In this document: in pieces, positions 38,814 through 38,883 of the stretch
How the letters are laid out: every line of letters starts with the position of its first letter
Position numbering within the stretch: position 1 is the stretch's first letter
Source of the DNA: an uncultured Porphyromonadaceae bacterium
GTDB lineage: Bacteria; Bacteroidota; Bacteroidia; Bacteroidales; Muribaculaceae
Assembly (NCBI GenBank): GCA_900541835.1
Contig: UQLL01000025.1
Coordinates: 1 to 38,883, forward strand
Direction of reading: 5' to 3'
DNA length: 38,883 bases
Notes under the pieces: generated by a model
The model's input: only the letters and a program-made list of their open reading frames with translations
Told to the model about the DNA's origin: nothing
Database searches by the model: none
Translations under genes and position numbers: made by a program

Positions 38814-38883
38814 CACCCGTCGGGCTGCCTGAAGATTCAATAACGAAGTGCAAAATATCGTTCTGAATCCCCCCATATTTTGT

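Overview
The window reads as chromosomal DNA of a high-GC member of the Bacteroidales (phylum Bacteroidota). Support comes from many promoters of the Bacteroidota type (TTTG or TTG, about 19-20 bp, then TAnnTTTG), the rarity of Shine-Dalgarno sites, proteins with type IX-secretion-like C-terminal tails, and families typical of the phylum (DUF4421, DUF2007, tandem rhomboids with an EEP protein, TPR-membrane-AraC regulators). The family cannot be fixed from sequence alone. No phage, insertion sequence, CRISPR array or classical mobile island is visible. The content is mostly housekeeping plus envelope functions.

Layout. 1-2400: tail of a secreted protein, a class A acid phosphatase and an OprP-like porin, a plausible phosphate-acquisition pair. 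2441-4235: XerC/D recombinase and hibernation factor HPF, then a gene-poor stretch with a small ORF and a roughly 90-nt promoter-to-terminator RNA. 4236-8360: cardiolipin synthase, tRNA-Leu(TAA), LysE-type exporter, a Rieske-like lipoprotein, an SRPBCC protein and PyrE. 8554-13055: dGTPase, TPM/zinc-ribbon membrane protein, a polytopic membrane protein and a SUI1 factor. 13208-16639: an AddA/RecB-like helicase-nuclease. 16708-18688 (minus): AraC regulator, GT2 glycosyltransferase, 2x[4Fe-4S] ferredoxin. 19090-19262: a second, roughly 170-nt structured RNA. 19373-25073 (minus): Crp/Fnr regulator, DUF4421 outer-membrane protein with a small tail-domain protein, DUF2007 protein, MltG, and a TPR-membrane-AraC sensor-regulator. 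25142-29981: GT2, MFS transporter, two rhomboids, EEP hydrolase. 30167-32635: M3 peptidase and, convergently, HU. 32883-38813: SPFH protein, small lipoprotein, Xaa-Pro aminopeptidase, gamma-carbonic anhydrase, a small secreted protein and a CotH-family protein.

The most interesting material is not in the large genes. Two intergenic RNA candidates (4009-4099 and about 19092-19262) each have their own promoter and intrinsic terminator and share a 5' motif, AGGAAACAT followed 12-14 nt later by TGACATG. A short dispersed palindrome (core GGACGCACC, spacer, GGTGCGTCC, then CTACA) occurs at least seven times between genes. Three genes have a -7 box only 4-5 nt from the start codon and are predicted to be leaderless. 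An FNR-shaped palindrome lies just upstream of the ferredoxin promoter, not far from a Crp/Fnr-type regulator gene. pyrE and dgt share abutting divergent promoters. None of these needs an exotic new enzyme system, but the paired RNAs are the best candidate here for something undescribed.
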